A DNA stretch of 64,000 nt from positions 248,001 to 312,000 of the forward strand of contig CAZWCE010000002.1 in assembly GCA_964632505.1 (NCBI GenBank), written 5' to 3'. This document shows positions 52,394-61,418 of this stretch, piece by piece. The DNA comes from CAZWCE01 sp964632505 (GTDB taxonomy: Bacteria > Planctomycetota > Planctomycetia > Pirellulales > Thermoguttaceae). A program made the translations under genes and the position numbers. Position 1 is the stretch's first letter, and the number at the start of each line of letters is the position of its first letter. The notes under the pieces were generated by a model that did not search any database, was not told the DNA's origin, and worked only from the letters and a program-made list of their open reading frames with translations.

Positions 52394-55141
52394 ATGTCAA
52401 GAGCCACGCGAAAAGCCGATCGAATCATTCTCATGCTCGCGTTCTTTTTGCTCTGGACGGTTCAGAGCCCCGCCCAATGGCCCACCTTGCACAGGGATTA
52501 CCAGCGGAGCGGCCACACCGACCAAGTGGTCGAAGGCCCCTATGAGCGGAAATGGTGGCGCGATTTTCACGACGAGATCATCGCGACGCGATGCGAAGCG
52601 ATCGTCGCCGAGGGAAAAGTCTTCGTCGGCACTTTTGCCGGCAAGTGCCGCGCTTTGGATGTCGATACCGGCAAAACACTTTGGACCCATCAGGCCGACG
52701 GGCCGATCGGTGCCTCGCCTTGTTACCACGAGGGAAAGCTCTATGTAGTCTCCGACGACGCCTTCAACCAGGGGACGCTCGCCTGCCTCGATGCCGAAAA
52801 CGGTCGATGTGTATGGAAGTATAGATCTCCCGCCGGGCTTTGGGCCAGCCCCGCTTGCGATGGAAAAAATATCTACGTCGGAGACCGCTCGGGAAAGTTT
52901 CATGCCGTCGACGTCTCTTCCGGCGAAAAGCAATGGACCTTCTCGACGGGGTATATGATCCTGAAACCGGCTTCTTTCAGTGTCGATGGGCGAAAAATCC
53001 TCTTCGGCTCCGAGGATATGCACGTCTACTGCCTCACGCCTTCGGGAAAACTGCTCTGGAAGAGCGAAAAACTCGCCGGGCTGAGCCTCCGTGACCAGGG
53101 CCCCACCATATGGAGCGGGCTGGCGATCGTGCGGACGAATCCGGCCGATCCCTTTCATAAAGTGCTCGGACGCAACGGGGAGACGCTCGAAGCGATTCAA
53201 CGTGAGATCCCACGGACCTCCGAAGATGCGGTGCTGCTGGACAAATGGAGCGATCTTCTGCTCGCCCCGCGCCCCGATCGAAGAAACGCAGAGAACCGGC
53301 AGGTCACGGAGCATTTGAAAGAACATCCCCACGATCAATCCTTCTATGCTTTCGATCTGGAAGACGGTAGACAGCCGTGGATCGCCCCCATCTTCTACAC
53401 CTGTGGGTTGCACAATCCTCCCACCCCCCCGACCTTCGATCCCGAAACAGGGCATCTCTATACACTATCACGTTCGGCGTTGACCTATTATGTACGTGGG
53501 GTTCGCCGATATTCCTGCTTGGTGCGACTCGATCGACAAACCGGCCGTCCCGACTGGGTCTGGCCCGAGGAGGAAGAGGAGAATTGGCGTCATTTCCCGA
53601 TGATCCCCGATGAAACCCAGGCGCTCGGTATGATGGGCAAGTGGATCGTCGGCACGCATCAAGGTGTTCTCGGCGCGATCGATCCAGCGAGTGGTTCGGT
53701 GATGCCCATCTGGCCGGCTCGCGATACCTACGCCGGTATTTTCGGACCCGGTGCGGTGGAAGGAAAATTCGATGGAGCCAAAAAGCTCGCGGCCCAAGGA
53801 TATCTCACCGGGATGCCGAACGAGTGGCACGGCCCGGACCGCGCCATCGTTTCGATCGCCGAAAACCGCCTTTTCTGGATCGCCGGATCGCAGGTCGTCT
53901 GCATCGGAGGCCCCGATCTGCCCGCTACCGAAACGGGGGGAACCGAACCACCGCCTCCTATCCCTTTGCGTCTGCCGCCGGTCGTCCCGGGAGGGAATGT
54001 CTCCAACCGCGGACAAGGCAAAGTAGAGAAACACTCGCTGCGCCGAATGACCCCGGAGCAGTTGACGGAAGTGGTCGACGAAGCGAAAACACATGCTGAA
54101 TTTCCAGACGTGCCACGTTTCACTCAACTGCAGAAACGTCTGGAATCGGAAATCGGAGAACTGATCGCGGGCAAAGGGGGAACTCCGTGGGCACCGCTTG
54201 TCGTCCAACTGGGGATCAGCCGCCACGAGCGTCATTTCCACCGGACCGGCGAAACATTGCGGATCTTGGCAATGGCACTTCCTTATCTTTCCAAACCTAG
54301 GCAACAAGAGGCAATCGCTTACCTCGATCGGCTGGTCGAAGCCGGGTCTCCTTTGGAGCAAACGCATCACGATCCCAACGGGGCCCGGAGAGAGCCGTTC
54401 CTGCTCGGCCCGGAAATGCGTGAATTCGCCACCGCTCCTCCTCGAGTGGATGCCGAATGGGCCGATCTCTATGCTCTCTGGGCATACGCGCATTTCGCCG
54501 ATCGTTGGGAAGCGGTCTCTTCCCAACGTGAAAGAATCACCAAGCTATTCGATGAGAAAGTCGAAGCGATGCCCGAGTTCGATCCTGACGACATGGAACA
54601 CGACGCCTGCCGGCATCTCAATCGACGCATCGCAGGCCTGATCGGCTCGGCCCGTCTTTTCAAGCGATGGGATGATCAACCACGATATCGAAGAGCTCTG
54701 GAGGAACTCGCACAACAGACGACACTCCGAGTCCATCATGAACGAAGCGATCATCGCCTCGTCCGCCCCACCAAGGGCGAAACCCATGGTATCCACCAAG
54801 CAAGTGTGCCGCGATACATCGACCTCGTGCCCGAGGTGGCCCGACTGATCTCGCATCATTCAGGCAAAGTATATCGCACACATCTAACCGACCTTCGAGC
54901 TGCCCTGCCGTTATGGTATCAGACTTACGGGGAACGCATGATCGGAGGAGAAAATTACATCTCTCCGCCAAATCTTTCTCGTGGCATATTTCTTGCCTGG
55001 GCCGACGGCACCCCCGCCGCGTCGGAAGCACTCGCCGCGAAACTCGATCAACCCTGGTGCCGTGCCGATCTATACGACATCGAGAAAACCACCGCCTTGC
55101 TGCGGGGGATGACGAAAAAAGAGGTTCTTCCGACATTTTAG
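52394..55141 (+). CDS. secreted PQQ-like (BamB-type) beta-propeller protein
   Basis: 915 residues. The start at 52394 follows AAAGGG by six bases and opens a Sec signal (about 7-28, ending SPAQ). The propeller (about 30-580) has repeated strands such as RALDVDTGKTLWTHQ, ACLDAENGRCVWKY, HAVDVSSGEKQWTF and VRLDRQTGRPDWVW, the pattern of PQQ/BamB-like blades. A mostly helical C-terminal domain (about 610-915) follows a Pro-rich linker. No PQQ-enzyme catalytic site is visible, so it is more likely a binding or scaffold protein. Its last six codons (EVLPTF, then stop) lie inside the 242-bp repeat, whose distant inverted copy carries the same codons. Confidence 0.82.
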   Translation: MSRATRKADRIILMLAFFLLWTVQSPAQWPTLHRDYQRSGHTDQVVEGPYERKWWRDFHDEIIATRCEAIVAEGKVFVGTFAGKCRALDVDTGKTLWTHQADGPIGASPCYHEGKLYVVSDDAFNQGTLACLDAENGRCVWKYRSPAGLWASPACDGKNIYVGDRSGKFHAVDVSSGEKQWTFSTGYMILKPASFSVDGRKILFGSEDMHVYCLTPSGKLLWKSEKLAGLSLRDQGPTIWSGLAIVRTNPADPFHKVLGRNGETLEAIQREIPRTSEDAVLLDKWSDLLLAPRPDRRNAENRQVTEHLKEHPHDQSFYAFDLEDGRQPWIAPIFYTCGLHNPPTPPTFDPETGHLYTLSRSALTYYVRGVRRYSCLVRLDRQTGRPDWVWPEEEEENWRHFPMIPDETQALGMMGKWIVGTHQGVLGAIDPASGSVMPIWPARDTYAGIFGPGAVEGKFDGAKKLAAQGYLTGMPNEWHGPDRAIVSIAENRLFWIAGSQVVCIGGPDLPATETGGTEPPPPIPLRLPPVVPGGNVSNRGQGKVEKHSLRRMTPEQLTEVVDEAKTHAEFPDVPRFTQLQKRLESEIGELIAGKGGTPWAPLVVQLGISRHERHFHRTGETLRILAMALPYLSKPRQQEAIAYLDRLVEAGSPLEQTHHDPNGARREPFLLGPEMREFATAPPRVDAEWADLYALWAYAHFADRWEAVSSQRERITKLFDEKVEAMPEFDPDDMEHDACRHLNRRIAGLIGSARLFKRWDDQPRYRRALEELAQQTTLRVHHERSDHRLVRPTKGETHGIHQASVPRYIDLVPEVARLISHHSGKVYRTHLTDLRAALPLWYQTYGERMIGGENYISPPNLSRGIFLAWADGTPAASEALAAKLDQPWCRADLYDIEKTTALLRGMTKKEVLPTF

Positions 55142-55362
55142 TGGCTGATTTATGAGCCCTTGTCGTCGAGATCGATTAGCTCGGCTCGGATTCACCAACC
55201 AAAGCAGGGGGGCGTTCCCTGCTGCGCCCTCCACCATCTCCGCCTCCTAGAGGCCTGCGGCCGTGCGGGTGCGAGGCGAAGATGGCTCCGGCCGAAGCAG
55301 GGGACGAATCGAACGCTTTTTACGCATGACAATTGGATTTGCGTATCATTGCACTTCGGCAC
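55121..55362 (+). repeat. 242-bp inverted repeat, left copy
   Basis: Matches 62924-63165 on the opposite strand without gaps and with about seven differences by eye. It begins inside the PQQ gene (GAGGTTCTTCCGACATTTTAG is the gene end). It contains the internal dyad CCATCTCCGCCTC (55234-55246) with GAGGCGAAGATGG (55273-55285). Weaker similarity continues to about 55390. Confidence 0.95.
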
Positions 55363-55421
55363 TAGCCATTAAATTCCCGGAAGAGCCAAAAAAGAAGGGA
55401 ATTGAGAACCGAACAAAACCT

Positions 55422-55474
55422 ATGGAGCGTCGCATCAAGAATGGGCCGAGGGTTCGCGATCGGTGCGACGCTCC
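55422..55474 (+). repeat. palindromic intergenic element, copy D (shortened)
   Basis: Starts ATGGAGCGTCGCATC. GGAGCGTCGCATC (55424-55436) pairs with GGTGCGACGCTCC (55462-55474) over 13 positions with one G-T. The loop keeps GGGCCGAGGG, the core of the family. The right end is replaced by a direct complement of the left end. Confidence 0.7.
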
Positions 55475-55513
55475 TTGAAAACATCCTATTCCATCGTCGG
55501 ACGAAAAACCCCC

Positions 55514-55543
55514 TTGATCCGACATGGCCTTCCTCTGTATAAT
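55514..55543 (+). promoter_or_regulatory. putative promoter for the beta-helix gene
   Basis: TTGATC (55514-55519), 18 bases, TATAAT (55538-55543), 115 bp before the start. It lies downstream of copy D, so copy D would not be in this transcript. Confidence 0.58.
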
Positions 55544-55658
55544 ATATTCGTTCTCCCCTCACGATCGCCTTCCAAGTCACCCCGGCCGTTATTTCACTCT
55601 CACCGTTCACTGCTGTCTCACCCCTTCATTCCTTTGAGAAAGATAAGTTGTACGTCTC

Positions 55659-57197
55659 ATGATCTACAAACCATCCACGATTTCTCTGATATTGTTCGTG
55701 TCGTTGTTTCTTGCGGCCCCCTCCTCCCAAGCCGAAGAGGTGGTCACCTATGAAAAATTCGGTGCCGTCGGCGACGGGGTCCACGACGATTTGCCGGCGA
55801 TATGCGAAGCGCATGAGTATGCGAATGCTCAAGGACTTCCCGTCCGATCGAAGGCCAACGCGACCTACCATCTCGGCAGCAAGGCGTTGACGGCGGTCAT
55901 CGCCACCGACACCGACTGGAACACATCACGCTTCACGATCGACGATACGGACGACGTCGAAAATCATAAGGAATCTCTTTTTGAAGTGCGTTCCTTGCTC
56001 GAATCCGAGGATTTGCCGATTGAAAGCCTCACCCGCGATCAGAAGCAACTGGAAGTGCATCCCGAACGCGATTGCTACGTTCTTGTGACCAACAACAAGA
56101 TCAAACGATACATTCGCCGCGGAAGCAACCAGAACTCCGGAACCGCTCAACGCGATTGCTTCATCCTTCGTCGGGACGGTTCCATCGAAGGAGACATCGA
56201 TTGGGACTACGACCACATCAGTCGGGTGGTGGCCCATCACATCGATGAAAAGAAGCTCGTCCTGCGAGGCGGCGTCTTCACGACGTTCGCCAATCGCATG
56301 AAGCAGGAGAAGGGATACAACTATTGGGGCCGAAACATCACCATCAAACGCTCCAATACGGAGGTCGATGGCTTGACCCATTACGTCGTCGGAGAAACGT
56401 CGGTCGGGCATCCCTACTCCGGCTTCATCAGGGTGAACAACTGCGCCAATGTGACCCTGCGGAACTGCTTCGCGACCGGACACAAAATCTATTCCACGAT
56501 CGGCTCGGCGGGCAGGCCGGTCAGCATGGGTTCGTACGACTACTCCGCCAATAGCGTGGTCAACTTCAGTATGATCGGTTGTCGGATGAATCATATCAAG
56601 GATCGAACCCGTTGGGGTGTGATCGGAACGAACTTCTGCAAAAATATTTTACTCGAAGACTGCGAACTCTCGAGGATGGACACGCATATGGGGGTTTCCG
56701 GGACCTACGTGATTCGAAGATGTGCACTTGGCCACATGGGGCTGAACGCCATCGGTCGGGGACTTCTCTTGGTGGAAGACTCCACACTATACGATAGATC
56801 GCTGATCAACTTCCGTAGCGATTACGGCAGCACTTGGGAAGGAGAGGTCGTCATCCGCGACTGCCGCTGGATTCCGGCCTGCGGCAGAAAATGCACCCCG
56901 AATTTGATCCATGTTCGAAACGACGGCAAGCACGATTTTGGCTACGACTGCTTCATGCCCCGCGAAATCACGATCGAAGGATTGTACGTGGACGACTCGA
57001 ATCATCCCGAAAACTATCAGGGCATGTATCTCTTCAGCAATCCCGGCGGGAGCCAATCCGAAAAGGCAGCTTTCCCTTACGCGCTGAGCCAAAAAGTTAC
57101 GATTCGGGGTCTGAAAACCGCCAGCGGCAAGGAGCCCCGCATTTCCCCGAACCCACAACTTGCGGAAAGCGTCACCCTCACCCAGGAGAAAAAGTAA
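55659..57197 (+). CDS. secreted right-handed beta-helix (pectate lyase-like) protein
   Basis: 512 residues with a Sec signal (about 1-25, ending SSQAE). YEKFGAVGDGVHDDLPAI is the entry motif of the Pectate_lyase_3 superfamily of right-handed parallel beta-helices. Short repeated rungs such as VNNCANVTLRNCFATG, VNFSMIGCRMNHI, NILLEDCELSRM and TYVIRRCALGHMG follow. Members are lyases, hydrolases or epimerases on polysaccharides; catalytic residues cannot be assigned here by eye. The start has a weak ribosome site. It is the first gene inside the segment flanked by the 242-bp inverted repeats. Confidence 0.83.
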   Translation: MIYKPSTISLILFVSLFLAAPSSQAEEVVTYEKFGAVGDGVHDDLPAICEAHEYANAQGLPVRSKANATYHLGSKALTAVIATDTDWNTSRFTIDDTDDVENHKESLFEVRSLLESEDLPIESLTRDQKQLEVHPERDCYVLVTNNKIKRYIRRGSNQNSGTAQRDCFILRRDGSIEGDIDWDYDHISRVVAHHIDEKKLVLRGGVFTTFANRMKQEKGYNYWGRNITIKRSNTEVDGLTHYVVGETSVGHPYSGFIRVNNCANVTLRNCFATGHKIYSTIGSAGRPVSMGSYDYSANSVVNFSMIGCRMNHIKDRTRWGVIGTNFCKNILLEDCELSRMDTHMGVSGTYVIRRCALGHMGLNAIGRGLLLVEDSTLYDRSLINFRSDYGSTWEGEVVIRDCRWIPACGRKCTPNLIHVRNDGKHDFGYDCFMPREITIEGLYVDDSNHPENYQGMYLFSNPGGSQSEKAAFPYALSQKVTIRGLKTASGKEPRISPNPQLAESVTLTQEKK

Positions 57198-57427
57198 GCC
57201 AAAGGAATCGATCGGAAAACGGCCGTTTTCGATGGAAACAGGGGCCTTCGAGTCGGCATGGAACATCACCGTGCCGACAATCATCTCAATCTGCTCTTTC
57301 GACGACACCCACTTCAGCGCCCCAGCAATGAGCCGAGCAGGGGGGGGGAAAGTCCGGTTTGTGCGATTGAGATACTTCCATGTCGACCATCCAGTACGCC
57401 ACCTGAGAAGCGGGAATGCATCAAGGT

Positions 57428-57455
57428 TTGATCGGCAGTCGGGTTGTGGTAAGAT
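57428..57455 (+). promoter_or_regulatory. putative promoter just before repeat copy E
   Basis: TTGATC (57428-57433), 16 bases, TAAGAT (57450-57455). Transcription would begin near 57462, so copy E (from 57473) would be near the 5' end of the wecB transcript. Confidence 0.5.
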
Positions 57456-57472
57456 TCTGTAAGCGTGCTCTT

Positions 57473-57579
57473 ATTGGGCGTCGCATAAACAGTGAGCCCA
57501 GGGCGACCCACGAAAGCCAGTGATCGCGGGAGTTAAGCGTTGAAACGAGGGCTCACTACTTACGCGAACATCAATAAAT
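57473..57579 (+). repeat. palindromic intergenic element, copy E (full length, diverged)
   Basis: 107 bp, starting ATTGGGCGTCGCATA and ending AATAAATG. The arms CGCATAAACAGTGAGCCC (57481-57498) and GGGCTCACTACTTACGCG (57548-57565) pair at 15 of 18 positions; AGTGAGCCC/GGGCTCACT is perfect although its sequence differs from copies A and B. Confidence 0.82.
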
Positions 57580-57790
57580 GTTTCGAGTGATCGTTTGCGC
57601 TCCAGAAGATGCCGGCCGGGATGCGCCCGATCTACGATTCGGCAACTCTTTCCTCGACGCCTATGACGTCGAAAGCGGGTGTTTCTAGAAACGATCCAAG
57701 CCGGCGCGTCCACCACCGCCGGGATGGTAGATGATCGCCTTCGGTTCACGGCTTACGCCCCACGAGAAGAGAGGATGAATCTCCCGTCAC

Positions 57791-58930
57791 ATGAAGAAAA
57801 TAGCTTTCGTTTTTGGAACCCGTCCCGAAGCCATCAAGCTCGCACCGTTGGTCCTGGCGATGCACAACCACCGAGACTTTCTTCCGTATCTGTGCATCAC
57901 CGGTCAACATCGAGAAATGCTCCAGCAGGTGCTCGACGTTTTCGAAATCTCTCCCGATGCCGATCTATCGCTGATGCGTCCGGGCCAATCCCTCGCCGGA
58001 TTGACCGCCCGAGCCATCGAAGCGATCGACACCTGCCTCCGGGCGGAACGTCCCGACATGGTCCTTGTCCAAGGAGACACGACCACCGCCTTTTGCGCTG
58101 CGCTCTGTGCCTTTTATCTCCAAATTCCCCTCGGCCACGTCGAAGCCGGATTGCGGACCGGAAACCGTTTCTCCCCTTTCCCCGAGGAAGTGAATCGGGT
58201 AATGATCTCGCAAATGGCCGATCTGCATTTCGCGCCGACCGATCGAGCCCGGCGGAATCTTTTGAATTCCACGATTCGGGATTCCCAGATCACCGTCACC
58301 GGCAACACGGTCATCGATGCTCTCCATCTCGCCTTGGGGAGCATCGAGAAAAATCCGCCGGCGATTTCCGAACTCCCCGAATTCCTGCAGCCGGCATCCT
58401 CGACCGATGATCCGCCGATGGTCCTCATCACGGGACATCGACGCGAGAACTTCGGGGAAGGACTCGAGCGTCTCTGCCGGGCGATCGTGACTCTAGCCAC
58501 CGAGTTTCCGGAAGTGCATTTCGTCTATCCGGTCCATTTGAATCCCGTCGTGCAGAAGGGGACCCGACGGTTCTTAGCGACCGGGCAAGGGAAGAACATC
58601 CACCTAATCGAGCCGGTGGGATACCTCGAATTCGTCGCGATGATGCACCGTGCAACACTGATCCTCTCCGACTCCGGTGGAGTGCAGGAGGAAGCGCCCA
58701 GTCTCGGCAAGCCGGTCCTGGTGACGCGAGAAACGACCGAACGGCCCGAGGCCCTCGAAACATCCGCGGTACAACTGGTCGGCACCGACGAAGAGCGCAT
58801 CTGTCAAACCGTTCGTCGTCTTCTGACCGACGAGGCAGCTTATCGCGCCATGGCCCGAACCGCGAACCCTTTCGGCGATGGTCACGCCTCGGATCGCATC
58901 CTTGATCGCCTCAAGAAATTCTGGGATTGA
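57791..58930 (+). CDS. wecB: UDP-N-acetylglucosamine 2-epimerase (non-hydrolysing)
   Basis: Cytosolic enzyme of 379 residues that interconverts UDP-GlcNAc and UDP-ManNAc for surface polysaccharides. All family motifs are present: FGTRPEAIKLAPL at the N-terminus, VQGDTTTAF, HVEAGLRTG, PEEVNR, TGHRRENFGEG and SDSGGVQEEAP. Length is normal. No other sugar-nucleotide or glycosyltransferase gene lies beside it. The ribosome site is poor (AGAGAGGA about 16 bases upstream), and copy E of the palindromic element may lie in its leader, so translation could be controlled through the leader. Confidence 0.94.
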   Translation: MKKIAFVFGTRPEAIKLAPLVLAMHNHRDFLPYLCITGQHREMLQQVLDVFEISPDADLSLMRPGQSLAGLTARAIEAIDTCLRAERPDMVLVQGDTTTAFCAALCAFYLQIPLGHVEAGLRTGNRFSPFPEEVNRVMISQMADLHFAPTDRARRNLLNSTIRDSQITVTGNTVIDALHLALGSIEKNPPAISELPEFLQPASSTDDPPMVLITGHRRENFGEGLERLCRAIVTLATEFPEVHFVYPVHLNPVVQKGTRRFLATGQGKNIHLIEPVGYLEFVAMMHRATLILSDSGGVQEEAPSLGKPVLVTRETTERPEALETSAVQLVGTDEERICQTVRRLLTDEAAYRAMARTANPFGDGHASDRILDRLKKFWD

Positions 58931-58987
58931 TCGTCGCCGACGTGAAAAACGCTCAAGAATCCAATCGAAACGGCGAGCAGGAGATAA

Positions 58988-59002
58988 GCCGGATTAATCG
59001 GC
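58988..59002. terminator. hairpin between converging wecB and DUF502 genes
   Basis: GCCG (58988-58991), GATTAAT, CGGC (58999-59002), then GTTTTGCTTCTTA. It overlaps the stop codon of the minus-strand gene. Short stem, so tentative. Confidence 0.33.
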
Positions 59003-59647
59003 GTTTTGCTTCTTATCCGAATCGGCTGCATACGGAGGTTGGAGTGTTTGCGGCATACGGGTGGGAGCTGAAACCCCCGCAGTCAAGGCCCAGCGCATCC
59101 CTTCCTCGACCGTCATTTCAACCGGCGTGACCGCCTCCTCGGGGACGACGAAGCAGTATCCACCAATCTGGGAACTCCACTGCACATAGACCACCACGTG
59201 CCCTTGATACGCCAACCCCTCAGGTAAACCAGACAGGTCCCTTCGAGTGATGAATCCCAACGTTCGGATACCGGTATTGGGAATTTCCACCAACACACAC
59301 TGCCCGAGTTGCTGCTCAACATCGCCTTGGAACATGTTCATCAAATCCTTGGAGGCGCCGTAGATCTTTCCGAAAATCGGAATGGCGCGCAGCACCCGAT
59401 CGACCCCTTCGAGGAGCCAACGTACTATCCACGTGTACATAAGCACGCCGATCCCGAAGATGATGAGCAAAAACAGAATCAGGTTCATCCCCGGAAATTC
59501 GTACGCCTCGGGAATGAACTGTTTGGTGAGGATCCGAATAACGGATTCGGCTGTACGAACCAACCAGATGAAAACGTAAACCGTGACGACCACCGGTAGG
59601 ATGACGGCCAGTCCTTTGAAGAAGGTCTGGGTAATGCGACGCATCAT
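58994..59647 (-). CDS. DUF502 family inner-membrane protein
   Basis: 217 residues. Two hydrophobic helices (about 11-33 and 52-76) precede the DUF502 signature: PIFGKIYGASKDLMNMF, then VLVEIPNTGIRTLGFITR and VYVQWSSQIGGYCFVVP. The C-terminal 30 residues are polar. The family is widespread; its function is not settled. The start at 59647 overlaps the phosphatase stop as ATGA and has GGGA upstream, so the two genes are translationally coupled. This pairing with a HAD phosphatase does not by itself explain the role. Confidence 0.88.
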   Translation of the reverse strand: MMRRITQTFFKGLAVILPVVVTVYVFIWLVRTAESVIRILTKQFIPEAYEFPGMNLILFLLIIFGIGVLMYTWIVRWLLEGVDRVLRAIPIFGKIYGASKDLMNMFQGDVEQQLGQCVLVEIPNTGIRTLGFITRRDLSGLPEGLAYQGHVVVYVQWSSQIGGYCFVVPEEAVTPVEMTVEEGMRWALTAGVSAPTRMPQTLQPPYAADSDKKQNAD

Positions 59648-60396
59648 GATTTTTCCCTCTGCTGTGCTCTCCGTTGCGAAACCCAATACTGGATTCCCTC
59701 CCGGACACCGTCGGCCATCTCCTTTTTCGCGAGATAAACGTGCGGCTTCTCATGAAGCTTTTTCAGTTCATCGTGCGCATTGGCCACAATGATTCCACGA
59801 AAACCCGGCGCAAAGAGGGCCAAATCGTTCCCCGAATTGCCGCTCACGATGATCTGATCGGGCGTATATCGTAGATGCTCTGCCAGAAAAGCGGCGGCGG
59901 AGCCCTTGTCGACCCCTTTCGGCAAAAAGTCGAGGTCCCGACCAGAACTATAGATACACTGAACGCCCAGACCGGCAACATCGAGATTGTCAACCAACCG
60001 ATCCAAATCCCTTTGCGTCGCGTTCTCGAAATAATAGCTGACTTTGTAATCGGTCTGACATTCCGGCGGTTGAAGTTCCAAATCGGGTTCTTCTCCGAGA
60101 ACCTCACGAATCTTTGCTGCATCCCAACGTTCGGAGATTTTCTCCCACCATTTCGTCACGGGGGTCCCCGAAGGAAATGCCCGAATCTCACTGCCGACGC
60201 CCCCGATCACCGCCACCGGCTTCGGGAGTGGCGTCTTCTCGACATCCGACAAGACCGATTCGAAAAGGCGCCCCGTCGCGTAGGCCAGTTTGAGCCAGCT
60301 TCGCGATTCGGAATAAAAAACGGCGAACCGCTCCAGGGCCTCCCGATCGCCGATGAGCGTTTCGTCCAAATCGCTGATCAATAAATACTTCGCCAT
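59644..60396 (-). CDS. HAD phosphatase, sucrose-6-phosphate phosphatase-like
   Basis: 250 residues, cytosolic. ISDLDETLIGD carries the catalytic Asp pair (D9, D11) of the HAD superfamily; YATGR supplies motif II, LPKGVDKGSA the motif III lysine and VSGNSGNDLALF the motif IV acids. The cap and the GxxxGSEIR segment match the S6PP/Cof-type branch that includes sucrose-phosphate and mannosylglycerate-phosphate phosphatases, so a role in making a compatible sugar is likely but unproven; no synthase gene is next to it. AAGGA lies before the start. Confidence 0.82.
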   Translation of the reverse strand: MAKYLLISDLDETLIGDREALERFAVFYSESRSWLKLAYATGRLFESVLSDVEKTPLPKPVAVIGGVGSEIRAFPSGTPVTKWWEKISERWDAAKIREVLGEEPDLELQPPECQTDYKVSYYFENATQRDLDRLVDNLDVAGLGVQCIYSSGRDLDFLPKGVDKGSAAAFLAEHLRYTPDQIIVSGNSGNDLALFAPGFRGIIVANAHDELKKLHEKPHVYLAKKEMADGVREGIQYWVSQRRAQQREKS

Positions 60397-60710
60397 AATT
60401 TTTCCTTGGTCGGTGTTTCTTGAACTGTGATACCTTCATTCAAAACGGGTTTCCCGAAAACTCGGGGAAGAAGAGAACCGCGATCAATACAAAACCGGTT
60501 CTGCATTCTAAGCCAGATCGGGTCCGAGAAAAAGGGAAGTTTCTCATAGAATCCCGAAAGCCCCTCTTGCTCCATGATCATATCACTGGTAGTTTGGCAA
60601 GGTAGTCAGTTTGGCAAGGTAGTCAGGGGGCATCGTTCGTTTCACTTCACCGAACTCCTTTCTTACTTATCCCAAACAGAACAATTGCATAGGAAAACGG
60701 TTTCGATCAA
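60397..60710. other. 314-bp divergent intergenic region
   Basis: Between the phosphatase and pcm genes. Apart from a 17-bp tandem duplication (60591-60624) I see no promoter match or structure worth naming. Confidence 0.45.
60591..60624 (+). repeat. perfect tandem 17-bp duplication
   Basis: AGTTTGGCAAGGTAGTC at 60591-60607 and again at 60608-60624, non-coding. Confidence 0.93.
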
Positions 60711-61361
60711 ATGACTTTCGATCCTCATCAAGAAGAAACATTATGGAAAGAATCGAGGCGTCAAATGATAGAAACGGTGCGCACTTACGGGATGATCAAC
60801 GAAAAGGTCCTTGAAGCGATGAGTCGCGTGCCCCGACATCTCTTCCCCCCACCCGACTACCGTACTGAGTCGATCTACAGGAATCAACCTTTTCCCATCG
60901 GGCATGGGCAAACCATCTCTCAGCCTTTCATCGTGGCCTACATGACCAGCGTGCTCGATCCTCAACCCGGCGAAAAAATTCTTGAAATCGGCTGCGGTTG
61001 CGGCTATCAGTCGGCGATCCTCTTGGAAATGGGCGCAGAGATTTTCGCGGTGGAACGAATTACCGAACTGGCCGAGCACGCCGAAAAGATCCTCAAAGAT
61101 CTTTATCCCGAGGAGAGAATCCACATTCAATCCGGCGAACGATTGCTCGAATGGTCGGAGGCGGCTCCTTTCGAAAAAATCCTGGGGGCCTGCGCTCCGA
61201 AAGAAATCCCCCCCTCGCTTATCGAACAACTCGGCGAGAGTGGAAGGATGGTTCTTCCGATCGGTCTGGACCACCAGCAGCTCGTCCTGGTCACCATGCA
61301 GGAAAGCAAACCGGAAATCGAACCGCTGTTGCGTGTCAGCTTCGTACCGCTTGTGCAGTGA
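60711..61361 (+). CDS. pcm: protein-L-isoaspartate O-methyltransferase
   Basis: 216 residues, cytosolic repair enzyme that methylates isoaspartyl residues in aged proteins with SAM. RVPRHLFPPPDYR, PIGHGQTISQPFIVAYMT and the SAM motif LEIGCGCGYQSAIL are typical; the usual GTGSGY reads GCGCGY. SGRMVLPIG near the C-terminus closes the family pattern. In motif II the usual VTAAP segment is LGACAP, still small and hydrophobic. The start has no clear ribosome site. It stands alone between two minus-strand genes. Confidence 0.92.
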   Translation: MTFDPHQEETLWKESRRQMIETVRTYGMINEKVLEAMSRVPRHLFPPPDYRTESIYRNQPFPIGHGQTISQPFIVAYMTSVLDPQPGEKILEIGCGCGYQSAILLEMGAEIFAVERITELAEHAEKILKDLYPEERIHIQSGERLLEWSEAAPFEKILGACAPKEIPPSLIEQLGESGRMVLPIGLDHQQLVLVTMQESKPEIEPLLRVSFVPLVQ

Positions 61362-61418
61362 GGATGCCCTTTATCATATCGAATCTCGAGACATACAACA
61401 AAGCATTCCGGACACACG

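Larger units (their letters stand above)
55142..55658. other. 517-bp intergenic region with repeat, element D and promoter
   Basis: Holds most of the left 242-bp repeat, copy D of the palindromic element and a promoter for the beta-helix gene. A frame of about 70 codons exists in the repeat (55160-55372) but its substitutions between copies do not look like protein constraint. Confidence 0.6.
57198..57790. other. 593-bp intergenic region before wecB
   Basis: Contains a promoter-like site and copy E of the palindromic repeat (both listed). 57198-57420 and 57580-57790 show no gene or other structure I can name. Confidence 0.55.

Noticed and set aside
55160..55372. 70-codon frame inside the 242-bp repeat
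   Set aside because: Needs a TTG start, has no ribosome site, and differences between the two copies include several amino-acid changes. A non-coding repeat is more likely.
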